Shown here: piece after piece, positions 24,628-35,938 of the stretch
How positions within the stretch are numbered: the stretch's first letter is position 1
Layout of the letters: every line of letters begins with the position of its first letter
Assembly: GCA_025531455.1 (NCBI GenBank)
Contig: JAMYHL010000038.1
Location: 352,600-416,599 of the forward strand
Reading direction: 5' to 3'
Length of the DNA stretch: 64,000 bases
From: Apiotrichum sp. Y4204
Taxonomy: Eukaryota > Basidiomycota > Tremellomycetes > Trichosporonales > Trichosporonaceae
The notes under the pieces: generated by a model
Seen by the model: only the letters and a program-made list of their open reading frames with translations
Databases searched by the model: none
Told to the model about the DNA's origin: nothing
Program-made: the position numbers and the translations under genes

Positions 24628-26418
24628 ATGGCTACTACAACGAAGGCGGCCGACGACCACGGCAAGACGACAGCCCCTGTGGCGTCATCTGGGAAGCCCA
24701 ATACACAAGCGTCTCCCGAGCATCTCGGCCCTCTGCAAGAGAGCTTGCGGTACATCGTAGAAAACAGCCAATCCGTGGAATCAGGCGAGTATCGGCCTTT
24801 TTGACGGGATTAACAAAGATAAGAGGCCCAACAGGAGCGAAAGCTGGCCTGAGCTGACAGGACAGGTACGGATGCGGTCCATTCCTACGGCTCGTCGGCC
24901 CTGCAGTGGGTGGAGAGCTTCTTTCCAAGCGCCCAGACCATCGATAGTGTGAGTGATGTATCGCCCATTATGAATTGTGGTGCTGATGGCGCAGCTCTTT
25001 GCCTACGAACACATGGGTATGTCACTCCTCCCGACTGGTGGACATCAACAACTGACCACAGGAAACTACGTCATTGACCGTACGACCGGCACCAAGTTCT
25101 TTGAGAGCATGCCGCTGTGTAAGCCGAGCAGTGTGACCGATTCTATGAGTGCAGCGAGGCTGACGACAGATGTCCGGGTGGGCATGCATCTGCTCTTCGT
25201 GTCTGGTGTAAGCCCGCGTAGCCTGATGGAGCTGACCGCGTAGGAAGAGGTGGTCGGGACGCGCCGCGTCGCCGCGCTCCTTGAGGAGCAGTCGATCAAG
25301 CGTGCGTATCTCGGCCATGTGCGCAGCTCAGCTCTAATGCCCAGAGGGAAAAATCTACGACGCAACAGGCGAAGTCGTACCGCCACACATCACGAGTTTT
25401 ATCCGGGCGTACTCTATCCCAGTGAATGAGCTCCTGGAGCAGGATCTCAGCAAGTACCCTGTGAGTTGGCTACAAACAGATGGGGTTGAGGAGACGACAA
25501 GCCACCAAAAACACTGCTCATGCCAGACATTCAACTCGTTCTTTGCGCGACGACTTATCGCTACCGCGCGGCCGATCACCCGTCCCGATGACCCCACCTA
25601 CGTCACCTCCCCCGCGGACTGCAGGCTGAGTGTGTTCCAGTCGGTCGATGAGGCCAAAAAGCTCTGGTACGATATTGCAAGATGGGAACACTGTATTGAC
25701 TCCCTCAGGATCAAAGGACAAGCATTTACGATTCCCTCCCTCTTGTGTGGCGATGATACCAAGGAGCGCAGCTTTGACCACATTCTCTCCGTGCCAGAGG
25801 CATCTGTCGCAGTCTGCCGCCTCGCGCCGCAAGACTACCATCGTTTCCACGCGCCGTTTGATGCCGAATGCATTTACCGCAAGGACATCAAGGGAGAGCT
25901 GTACAGTGAGTTGGAAAGGGCAAATGAAAGGATCCCTCGCTGATGATCAGCTGTGAACCCTCAGGCCATCAACGAAAGTGAGTCGTCCATTCACCTGCAA
26001 ACTGACGGCAGATCTGAATGTCTTCACAATGAACAAGCGCTCCATTATGCTAATGCACGCCAACCTGGGGCCTGGACGAGAGCGCACGCCGGTGGCGTTT
26101 GTTGCTGTAGGCGCTATGCTTGTGGGGTCCATCGGCTGGTCCAAGAAGCCCGGCGAGAAGGTCCTCAAGGGCGAGGAGCTAGGCTGGTTCCAATACGGCG
26201 GATCGACGTGCATTCTGATCATTCCCGAGATCGCGGGCGTGAACTTTGATGCCGACCTCCTCGCCACATCCCAGAAGCAGATGGAAACGCTCGTTCGTGT
26301 TGGCATGGAGATCGCGCGTGTCGGCGTCCCAGCTCCTGCTCCCACTTCAGCTGCGGCTCCTGCTGGGGCTGTGGCTACAGGGAGCACGGCAGGCGGTGAG
26401 ACCGCTGCCCATGTCTAG
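24628..26418 (+). CDS. PSD: phosphatidylserine decarboxylase, pyruvoyl type
   Basis: Eleven exons (24628..24788, 24861..24948, 24995..25016, 25062..25118, 25170..25207, 25244..25301, 25345..25460, 25527..25666, 25709..25905, 25951..25977, 26012..26418) give 436 residues. The enzyme turns phosphatidylserine into phosphatidylethanolamine. Evidence: FNSFFARRLI and RPITRP after the N-terminal helices, SPADCRLSVF with the triad Asp, DYHRFHAPFDAE with the triad His, VAVGAMLVGSI, and the self-processing GGST (Ser near residue 366), where cleavage makes the beta chain and a pyruvoyl alpha chain. There is no C2 domain, mitochondrial leader or strong membrane span, so it resembles the short soluble fungal PSDs rather than Psd1 or Psd2. 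Exons of 22 and 27 nt are unusually small. The first junction (GTATCG donor) is the least sure; a GC-AG alternative two residues away also keeps frame. The Ala-rich tail is unconserved. Confidence 0.93.
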
Positions 26419-26961
26419 GGGCGGAATCGGCACTGACACTCCTGCCAAAGGTGGCTGGAAGAGAGGAATCTGAATAGACTAGCAGTGTAGAATCTGGAAG
26501 AATGGGATCCTACATCTGTCATCCGTGATATGCTCGGCATTTGTGTGCGCAAGATTGCAACTCGTGGATTATCAACACTAATGGAACGCGCTATAAAAGA
26601 AACTAATTGTGTCTTACCACGCTTGGCTGTTCCTGTAAATGATTTTGTCATATGCTTAATGGACCCTGAGACGGGATCAAACCTCGTCATATGATTGTCT
26701 CGGTGCCGGACTGTGAGCACGGACGTAAGCGTCTGTCTACCTGCCAAGTTTGATGGGAGTCTCGTCGCGTCCGACTTTTCTCATCTCATCCATCCTTGAC
26801 ACGTCAGCACTGCCACGTCGACGCCAACGACGCGCCTTCGAAAGCTGAAGAATAGAAAAGACTCGGCCGAAAGCCTGTTCCAAGTGCGGTACAAGCTTTT
26901 TTACAAAGTTGCCACCCATTGGAGTGACCCCCGACCTCACCCAAAACCGAGCTTCATCGCG
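26419..26961 (+). other. intergenic, promoter of the SARAF gene
   Basis: No supported coding frame. I searched here for an upstream exon with a signal peptide for the following gene and found none that splices cleanly. Confidence 0.45.
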
Positions 26962-27908
26962 ATGGGCAAACACACCCGCGTCCCTCTTGCGTCCATCAAG
27001 GCGCTGACGCTCCATGAGGGCCGCATGACAAACGCGCGCCGCGCAGAGCCAGTCCGTAAGTTAGCTGCATATTCCACCGCGTCAGGCTCACGCCCAGCCC
27101 AACTCCACTGTACGGGCAAGTTCTGCACGTACGCGCCCGACGTGGTGCAGTGCTCGAACGTCGGCGACGACGGCACCGGCGCGCAGTGGCGGTGCGAGGC
27201 GGATTTGCCGTCTGGTCTCCGGTTTGGCCAAATCCAAGTCACGTGTGAGGGCTGGCGGCGTAGTGGCGACTCTGATGTGCTTGCTGGTACGTGCAATGTA
27301 AATGACTGCGACAGTCTCTGACGAAAGGCTCATGTGGACTCGAGTACGAGCTGGTTCGCACGCCCGGGTTCAAGGGCACGCTGCACGAGTCGACCCGCAG
27401 CGGATCGGGAAACAGCTCGTGGTGGCCTCTGCTCATCTTCGTTGCCATTGTCGCTGCGTTCTTCTGGTTCGGGCGCAGGAATAACGCGGGGGCTCGGGGC
27501 GGAACCGATGGACGCGGCGGCGGGGGCGGCGGCGGCGGTGGTGGTGGGAATGGTGCTGGCGGCGGCGGCTACTCGCGCTACTTCCACCCGCCTCCGCCGT
27601 ACTCGCAGAAACCGCCCGAGCCCGGCCCCTCAACTGCCTCCGGTTCCGGATCCGGCTTCTCTGGTCCAGGGTTCTGGTCTGGCCTCGCGGCCGGAGCGGC
27701 CGGCGCGACAATGTACAACCGCATGGGTAGCGGACGGGACCGCAACATGGAGCGTGAGCTCGAATGGGAACGCATGCAGGCGCGCGAGCGGGAACGCGAC
27801 AGGCAGCGCGAGCAGGATAGGGAGCAGCGGAATCTTGCGCCTAGGTGGGATGATAACCCTGGAGAGACGCGGCGGGCAACCGGGTTTGGCGGCACGAGCA
27901 CGAGATAG
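26962..27908 (+). CDS. SARAF family regulator of store-operated calcium entry
   Basis: Exons 26962..27055, 27098..27286 and 27328..27908 give 287 residues. The family (SARAF/TMEM66) is an ER membrane protein that slows store-operated calcium entry. The conserved luminal part is plain: VPLASIKALTLHEGRMTNARR, then PQLHCTG, a cysteine-rich DVVQCSNVGDDGTGAQWRC, ADLPSGLRFG and VTCEGW, ending with SCGLEYEL. One membrane span follows (about residues 135-155, WWPLLIFVAIVAAFFWFG), then a cytosolic Gly-rich stretch and a charged Arg/Glu helix (RERERDRQREQDREQ), as usual in the family. Odd: the first ATG gives MGKHTRVPLAS with no signal peptide, although the domain should be luminal. A missed first exon is likely. 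It converges with the next gene, 153 nt between stops. Confidence 0.9.
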
Positions 27909-28061
27909 GGTGTAGTCTCAGATTGTGTGTCGTATGTATGCGTTGACTCGTAATGGTTCGAACTGTCTGCACATGTGTCCTTGTTCAATCCTCAAAGTAC
28001 TAATGTCTATGTATTATCTATCTTGCGCTCTACTGGTGTAAGTAGTATGACCCCCCCCGTC

Positions 28062-29254
28062 TCATTTCAGAGCCGCCAGCTCCTCATCAATCCATGCGCT
28101 CCACCCGCCATCAGAAAGGATATGCCTCACCCGCGCCCCGAGCCACTCGGTATTGCCCCAGAAACCCCACGACGCCTGGAAGCGGCACCAGTCGACGAGC
28201 GCCGTTTCCCAATGGCGCGTAAACGTGTCCCACTGGTACGGCGGGCGCTTGACGCCAGCCTGCAGGGTCGCGAGATACTCGCGGAGCAAGCTCTCCTCGC
28301 CGCTCTGCATCGGCAGGCGGTCGGGGATATCCCCATCAACCAGCATATCCTCGGGGACGGAACACGTCAATAGCTTGGCGAGGTCGCACACGCCGAGCCC
28401 GAGGCCGACGTACTGAAAGTCGAAGAACGCGACTGCCGTGCCGTCCCGGTTCGTAAAAAGGTTTTCACTCTTGACGTCGCCGTGTATGAGTGTCTCGCAA
28501 GCGCGTCCGCGCGGGGTGAGGAACGCCGCCGCGCGCTCAGATACACTCTTATCGCCATCGGTGCAAAACGCCCGGGCCCACTCGGACCGCCTGTTACGGG
28601 CCAGGCTGCCGAGCTCGGTGCGCCGCGTCGCGAGATAGGTATACCCCCCATTGAGCCACATCTTGCGCTGCGCCGCCGGGCGATCGGGCTCCTCAAGGGG
28701 CGGAAGGACATACGCGCCAAGTCCGTTCTTGTCGGGAAGCCATGCCCACGAGGAGGCGTGGAAGCGCGCGAGCCACCGAAGCGCAGAGTGCACTTGTGTC
28801 GGAGAGAGCTCGGCGCGCTTCTCACCCGCGACGGGAAACTCGAGCCGAAGGTCGGTAAGGAGCATCGCGACAAGTCCGTCCTTGTCCGCGTCCACGTCGT
28901 TGTAGGTAGACGCGACGCACTGCGCGACGCGCACGTCGGCTGGAAGTTTGGGAGCGACGTGCGTGTAGAAGTACTGCTCCACTGCATAGCTCAGCATCTT
29001 ACGCCGGTGACCCTCGTCCCCGCCGCTAGATTTCGGAGGTGTTATCAACTTCAGGACCAGTCGCACCTCCTTGCCGTCCGCGGAGCGTGCACGCACCGCA
29101 CTGATGTGCCCGTACCCTGCCCACAACGTCTGCAGGGATGTGAGCGCCTCGAGGGCAAGGCCGGAGCGGCTCAGAAGACGTTCCGCAACTGCCTTCTGGC
29201 TGTCGTTTCGGCGCTGGGATTAGGTACATTGTGACTAAGGCTTACTGTACTCAT
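28062..29254 (-). CDS. aminoglycoside phosphotransferase/CHK kinase-like protein
   Basis: Complement of a 9-nt first exon (29254..29246, Met-Ser-Thr) and 29213..28062, separated by a 32-nt intron, gives 386 residues. The large exon has no in-frame ATG near its conserved start, and the ATG-only mini-exon restores one in phase. Protein-kinase-like fold landmarks: the N-lobe lysine strand RLVLKLI, MLLTDLRLEF, HGDVKSENLF (Brenner motif with catalytic Asp and Asn) and FFDFQYVGLGLGVCDLAKLL (metal-binding Asp in a DFQ motif). DFQ is typical of CHK/ecdysteroid-kinase-like and APH-fold small-molecule kinases. The substrate cannot be told. It probably acts in the cytosol; no signal or membrane span is visible. 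Confidence 0.82.
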
Positions 29255-29591
29255 TGCGATGATGATTACTGAAAGATGGGATGAATGTCGACAACTCCTT
29301 GTCAAGAAAAGACAACTCACTCTCCCATCTGTTGTGCAAGTCACCTCCACCTCGAAGTCCCCAGTCACGTGATAGTCTCTGTCTTGCCCTCAAGGGCAGC
29401 TGGCTGTCTTGTAATCTTATACTCGTCGCAGCTGTCTCACGGATCTCATGTTTACCTATGCATCAAGCGATAAAGCCCGGACGAAGGATGTAACTACTCA
29501 ATATATTGCGATTCTACTCGACACACAAAATAAATCTGCTAAGTACACAATAATATCACCTCTCGTCCTCTATGGCCCCAACGCATCTCAC
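29255..29591. other. short intergenic region
   Basis: Promoter of the kinase-like gene and 3' flank of the Sec7 gene, both on the minus strand. No gene or RNA is seen; the right part near 29500-29570 is A/T-rich. Confidence 0.45.
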
Positions 29592-32500
29592 TCACGCGCC
29601 CTCCGACTCACGCTCCTCCCCCGTGGTGTATCCGCTGGCATCGTCCGCCATAGTGTCCGGCATGGCGATCATAGTCGGGAGACTATCCCTACGCTCACGC
29701 TTCTTCGGCACAGGCTGAGGCTTGACGTCCGCATGGAGGTCGACAGTGGAGCGAGCCAAAGCACGCTCAAGCTTGCGCTCTCCCTGGCGCTCGACACGAA
29801 GGGCGATAGCGTTGCGAAGCGCCTCGACGTAGGTCTCGTACTTGAAAATCTCGGAATGGATGTACCGCGACTTGGCCGTCCAATTTTCCCGCGCCTTAGT
29901 GGCATTCTTCGACCCAGGCGAGTAGAGACGCAGCATGGATTCCTCGATGCTCTTGTGCTGGTTCAACTCCTCCTTGAGGCTCTGGACATAGGCAGTCAGC
30001 GACTCAAGCTGCGCCTCCTCGTCGAGGTTCGACGGCATGGTCGCATGCGGAGGAGGCTTCCAGTCGTTGATGTAGATTTTGTCCAGGCCGTTGGATGACG
30101 GAGGCGGCCTCGAGCGGCTGATGCCCCCCAAGCGCATGATTTGCGAGCGTGCCGACCGTAAGCTGGCACGTTCCTGGCGATCATCATCATCTGTGGTAAG
30201 GACACGAGTCCAGCCGTATTCGATGTTTGAGACCCCGCCGACCAAGGGCTGGCGACTCTTGCGTGCGGCCCAGTAGTTACAGGTAGCGACCCATTCCGAA
30301 ACGAGTTCCTCGGTACCAGCCTGGAAAACGCTTATCTCGCCAGAGGGAAACGTAACCGTAAAGCAATAAGGGCGCGTCGCCGAGTACCCTGGCTTAGGGA
30401 GGGCCATTGCCATCGCATGCATGAGGTTGTATTCGCCGCTCGTTTTCGCGTTGGACTAAGGGATTAGAGTTTGATCAACCAGGTAGGCTTCCCGCTTTTC
30501 ACTCACCATCCAATTACCTCCGCCCACGGCACCACCACCCATACTTGATCCACCACCCTGGCCAAAGACGAACATGTGCAGGTCGCCCTTCTGGATGACC
30601 ACAAAGTACTGCTTCCAGTCCTTCTTCTGCGGCTTCTTGCCATGAGCCTCAACCTGAATCTTGCGGTGCAGTAGGCCTTCCTTGGCCCAGGGTGCGCCGA
30701 GGAGGGCGAGCTCGTCGTCATCGAGTTCTTCCATTGACCCCATGGTCACTTTGGAGCCTACACTCTGTGTCTCGTCGTCTTCCTGTTCGCGGATGACGGT
30801 GTGCGACAGGTTGCCAGCGAAACCCAGAGCCGGCGCAAGCGGCTGGTATTGGTCTCCAATGGAGTGAGCATATGACGGGGTCGGGCTCAGACGGCCGTCG
30901 GAATTTGAGAACATGGAGCTGGCACCATATGGGCTGTTGCGCTTAATGCCCATTGCCCCGGCTACAGCACCACCGACACCCCTGCTGAATCCAGTGAGGC
31001 TGGCAGATGATTGGTGTTCGGCCTGCATCGGTGATATGGGGAGGAGGATGCGGTCGTTGCGAACGTTGGCGTAAATCTCCTTAAGTGCAGTCTCGGCGTC
31101 GATTTCCCATGCTTTGGTGTAAGCAAATGAGTTGACAGTCGTCGAGCTGGCACCTCGAGAACGCAGGTCCTGTGCCGACGGCGAGGTGAGTTCCGTCGTG
31201 AGGGTGCCTGAAGCATTCCGAGATGAGGCCGAACGCAGCCGAACACTCGTAGTAGACTGAGATGCGGACACATCATCCACATTCCGTATACTGCCACTAT
31301 CGTTGTTGGTCACGTCGAGAGTATCCTCACGCTCAGCGGGCATGCTTTCCTGGATGGCACGCATCGCATTCCGCACGAAGTCAGCGCGCGACATGTGCTT
31401 TTGGAGATCGGCGATATGAAGGTCGGTGTTGAGCATGAGCATAGCAGCAGTGACAGTGTGCAAGACACCCGACGTCCCAAACACAGTGTTGGGATTACAG
31501 TCGTAGAATCGTGCCGAGAAGGCTTCGATGATGCGATCGATTTCCTGCGACTCGGCCTTGAGGTGGAGCTTTGCGCAGAGTTCGCGGAATGCCTGATCGA
31601 GCTTGAGTCCGCGCATGTCGAAATACTGCATGTAATACCGCAGCGCAGCATTGTTGACGGGACGGGGACCACCGAGGAACTCTGCAACCCGGTCTGATGT
31701 GACATGGGTCTGATCGCGTTCTATAAATTCCGCAGCAAGGCGACGACCACGTTCCTCGTCGGCGTCCAAGTCTGCCAGATTGGATGTCGACTGGCCGGGG
31801 GACGAGGTCACTTCGATGGCAATCTGGGACGTGCTAGCCTGCATCGATCCATTACGCTGCTGCCAGTCTTCTGACGGCGTATGGGGACTGGATACGCCAT
31901 GAGCGCCCTCAGGCTGAACACCCTCTTGGGGGGCGTCGGGAGCGTCCAGCGGGTCTGGAACGGTGTGAGGGTCCAGCGAGTCGACGGACGGCATGTCGTA
32001 GGTGGCAGAGCTGGTGCCAGCTGCAGGCATACCCATGCCCATGGTGGCTGAGGCGATTTCGGGAACAGGAAGTGGGTCCGCCATTTGGCCATCAGCTGTG
32101 CTCTTGCGCGACGCACTCGCGTGGTGGAGGGGAGGCGAACGGTCCGTGTACGGCGAGGGCGTGCGAGGAGCATATCGAACAGGCATGTCAGGACTAACCT
32201 GAAGATGCTCGGCCTCGGCGTCGTGGTGGCCGCCAGACCCTCTACGCATCCCGTCCCCGGGATGGCCGATGCGGTCAAGCAGACCAGTCACATCGTCAGT
32301 GAAAGAGGAACCTGCATGGCGAGCAGGCGCGCGTTGTTCCTCGGTCGGTCTCCGAGACGGAGGGCGGCTCCGTTGCGCTTCGTGGATTTCGCTCCGACCA
32401 GGATGCGGGGGCAGTGGCTGCTCTGAAGAAATGGCGTGTGGTTGGTCGCCAGAAACGGAGCCCGATGCTTGCCTTGTTGATGCTGGCGGTGGTGGTGGCG

Positions 32501-35500
32501 GTGGCGGCGGCGGGAGCGGTTGCGCGTCATCCTGTTGGTTGGAGTGCACCGATGCAACGGATGAACGGTGTTCCTTTGGCACTATTGGGTAGGAGGGGCG
32601 TTGAGGGATCGGGGGTCTGCCGCCGTTTGATGAGGCTGGCCCCTGATCGAAGTTAAACTGGGCGTTGGGGGTGAATTTGGGAGACGGTGATGGAAAGGTG
32701 CTCGTCGATGACGGTTGCGGAGACGGCTGGGGTTGGGCTGCCGTCAAGTCGACATTGGAACGTCCGGCCGACAAGCTGATCTGGGACTGGGATGTGAAAG
32801 ACTTGAAAGTGTCAGCACACAGTGTGGACAGAAGAGTGGGCGCGGGCGCGGGCGCGGGCGCAAGAGCCGCGGCTGGACACATACCCCGTTGTTATCCTTA
32901 TTCGAAGAGGTGCCTCCTCCAAACATGCGACCAAACATGCCCTTGCCCTTGGAACGACGCTGACCCATCTTTGAGAGGATCAGCATAATGCAGGATGGGA
33001 AGGAGGATGGAAAGGATGGTGGACAGTAATGGCAAAGTGGTGGTGAAAGAAGAGTAAAAGAGGGAAAAGGGTGGTCCGATTCATTGAGTGAAATGCGGGA
33101 CCGGCAAGGGATTAGGGATGTGGGATGGTAAAGGAAGAGGGCAAAGAGGGGTCACAAAACTGAGACACGTACTGCTGCTGTTGATCCGCTGTCGTCGATT
33201 GACGGGGCCCGTGTCGATGGTTCAGCCACGGTTTCAACTATAGTTGCCATCTGGCGTGCGGTTTCGCTGTTGTATGGATCCCACTCGGTCCGGGAAGGCT
33301 CGTGCCGTCGCTCCCGTGTTCGCCCTGCAAGAGATGCGGTCGAATTGGACATGTGGTTTGGGAGTGACTGCAATGGCTCTTGTGTAGCAGCTCCCTGGGT
33401 GGATGCGTTACTGGTATCGGCGCTAGCACTGGGCTCTGCCGACTTCTTGTCACTTGCTGTCGGTTGCTTGATGCTGCTGCTGCTGCTGTTGCTGCCGGTC
33501 TGCTGCTTTGGTGGTTTCTTTCCACGGATAAAGGTGGATAGATCAGGCGACGAGGTGGTCCCAGAGCGAAAAATGGATCGCCGCTTGGGTGGAACAGCTG
33601 CTGCTTCCTCGGCCTTGATTTCGGCTGCAGGAAAGAATAGATGAAGAACCGGTGTGATGGGAGAAAGGGCAGGTTTGGAGGGGATGTGTGATGGAGTGAC
33701 ACAGGGTGGTTACCGACCGATGTCGCAGTGTGGAAGATATAAAGTGAGGGACAAGGAGAGAGACAGAGCAAAGAGGTATGATTAAGAGACAAGTGGCCAA
33801 AAGATAGAAAGCGCCAGCGTGTAGGACAATGATAAATGTCAGCGACGATAACGGGTGCGAATGCAATGGAGGAGGGGTGTTGAGGGGGTCTCGTGGATGC
33901 AACCGTCAAGAGAGGGCTGAGGAGTGGTCGGTAGGGAGGTGAGATGGGATGTGGGTCAAGGCCAGGCTGCAGGCAGGTGCGGTGTATAGTGGGGGGTGGG
34001 GTGGGAAGGGGCAGAGGAGACGTGTGGGTGGGTGGCACCGGCAGGGCAAGCGAGAGGGACCAGAGCAAGAGCAAGAGCAAAAAGAGGATTAATAGGGGCA
34101 AAGGCGCGCGCATATGGGTTGCAGGAGCGCGCAGAGGGCCAGAGCCCAGAGGACCAGAGAGGGGGCACGTGAAAAACAGTGGATTTTGCCAGGCCCAGCC
34201 AGGCCCAGCCCAGGGACAGGCAGTAACACGTCGGTGTGGGGTAGAGGGAATGGCAGGGGAAAAGCACCAGCGGAGCAGCGAGAGCAGCATGCGGCAAACA
34301 CATCAACGGCCGGCGGCCACCAGATCAGCACAAATACGCGATGATCCATCCATCTCCCTGGCGTGCCGTCGCAGGCAGAGGATAGTTGGGCGATGCATGG
34401 GCTAGACCGCACGCGCCGTAAACTGAGCGCCGGACGGGAAGCACGGGGCGGTGTGGGCGGTGTGGGGTGGGTTGTCGTGCATGGATGGATTGCATGAGAT
34501 CACACAAGGTTGCCGTACACACGCACATGTCGGACCAGCGGACTGCCATTGCCGGCGCCACACCCTCCCCCCCCCCCTCAGCCAACCAAGTGGCAAGCAT
34601 GGCCTGCGCTTCAGGGGGCAAAGTGGTTGGTGCCCAACCCTTTCGACACGCATGCCCCTCCGGCGCCCAGAGGCGTGGCCACCATGCCAGCAAACCTACT
34701 CTGAAGCCCAGCTGCTCATGTGGTCTCGAACTTGCCCCTGCCCCCGCACATACAACCATAAAACGTGAAAACGCTTCGAACAAGGTTGTCGCCCTCCTCC
34801 GCCGCCTGTGACATCGTCATGAGTCAGGGGGCTAGGCCAGTTGTCTACGCGCATGTGAGACTTTTCGAGCGATGGGCTCGGCGGCTCTCTGCTCGACACG
34901 GAGACCTGCGGAGGCAGACTATATGGCACCGTAAGACATGCTCACATGGGCGCCCATGCTGCGGGTTTGCGGGAAGCTGACAGGGTCACGGAAGTAGGGA
35001 AATGATGGGCAATAAAGATCACCACGGGAAGCATGGAAGCAAAGAGACAGTGACGCACCATCGATACCCAGACTGCGCGCCTGAGATAATTTGCGTTGGG
35101 CCATTCTTGCAGAAGCCGTGCTGGCTGATGTGCGTCCCGAACGTACCGATTGTCCAGAGCCGGTTGAGGTTACAGATTCACGACGACTAGAATGAGGACT
35201 TTCGGATGTTGCTAGAGGGACGAGACGAGGATCGCGAGCCACTCTTGGTCGCACGCGGTCATCACCGGATAGCCCACGGTTTTGCTCTAGTAAAAGCGCT
35301 TTCGAGACAGCTTCCAAAAGGTGCGCGTCGACCCCCGTCGGAGCCGGCCCAGAGTTGGGCAGGGATTTGTCAGGTGTGGGGCTGGCAGAAACAGCTGCCG
35401 CGGCCGAACTTGACGCGTCCAGCTGATCCTTGGCGAGAGACGGGCCTGCTTCCACTATGTCGTCGTGGGGGTCACCACTGTCTGAGGCGTCTTTCAAACT

Positions 35501-35938
35501 CGGCAAGTCGTCGACGTGTGTCGCAAGCGCAAGAGGCGAGCTGTTGCGGCTCTCGTGCGACTCCTCCAACTTGTTAGCTCTTTGCCGCGACTGCTCGTCC
35601 CGGGCCTGACGCTGTTTGGCTGCAAGGAAGGCGGGAGTCGCCTTTGGGGTCCGAGCTATTCGGCGAGGTGTGTTGGGAAGGGGCGGGAGAGGACACTGGG
35701 GAGGGGGTGCAAGAGGTGGAAGTTGTGAGCGAGGGATAGTGGAGGTGGAGGGTGAGGAGGAGGAATGAGAGGAGAGCGATGCCGTTGCCGACAACGGCGC
35801 CGAGGTTAGAGACGTGGTTGCGAGCGGCGGTAGTGGTGGGAGAGGTGGAGATGAAAGATGAGAAGTCGACAATGGAAGTGTAGGCGGTCGATAGCCTGGT
35901 GACCCAGACGGCCGCTGAAGGCCTGACTGGGTGTGCAT
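29592..35938 (-). CDS. Arf guanine-nucleotide exchange factor, Sec7-PH (Yel1/Syt1/EFA6-like)
   Basis: Complement of exons 35938..35059, 33624..33173, 32968..32885, 32786..30507 and 30455..29592 gives 1,519 residues. It should load GTP on Arf GTPases at membranes. The first 830 residues are disordered (Ser/Pro-rich, with polyproline), with a basic helix (PAFLAAKQRQARDEQSRQR) near residue 110. The Sec7 domain (about 838-1050) contains RYYMQYFDMRGLKLDQAFRE, the catalytic-glutamate loop AESQEIDRIIEAF and MLNTDLHIADLQKHMSRADF, and is broken by an insertion of about 75 residues before ALKEIYANVRN. The PH domain (about 1168-1300) starts KEGLLHRKIQ and ends in a helix WVATCNYWAARK. A coiled coil follows (about 1378-1465), as in EFA6 and Syt1. 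Exon phases match throughout, including across the 1,434-nt first intron, which is far longer than any other here. Confidence 0.85.
33625..35058 (-). promoter_or_regulatory. long first intron of the Sec7 gene with promoter-like pyrimidine tract
   Basis: On the coding (minus) strand the intron starts GTGCGT and ends TATTCTTTCCTGCAG. Its last 350 nt are rich in C/T with a TTTATATC element near 33737-33745, like fungal core promoters. A polyC/G stretch is at about 34569-34578. No alternative exon was found in it. Confidence 0.4.

Noticed and set aside
33238..34290. 350-residue minus-strand open frame
   Set aside because: It covers the Sec7-gene intron and the out-of-frame side of its second exon. 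Its Leu/Pro/Ser composition comes from a C/T-rich tract, not from a protein domain.
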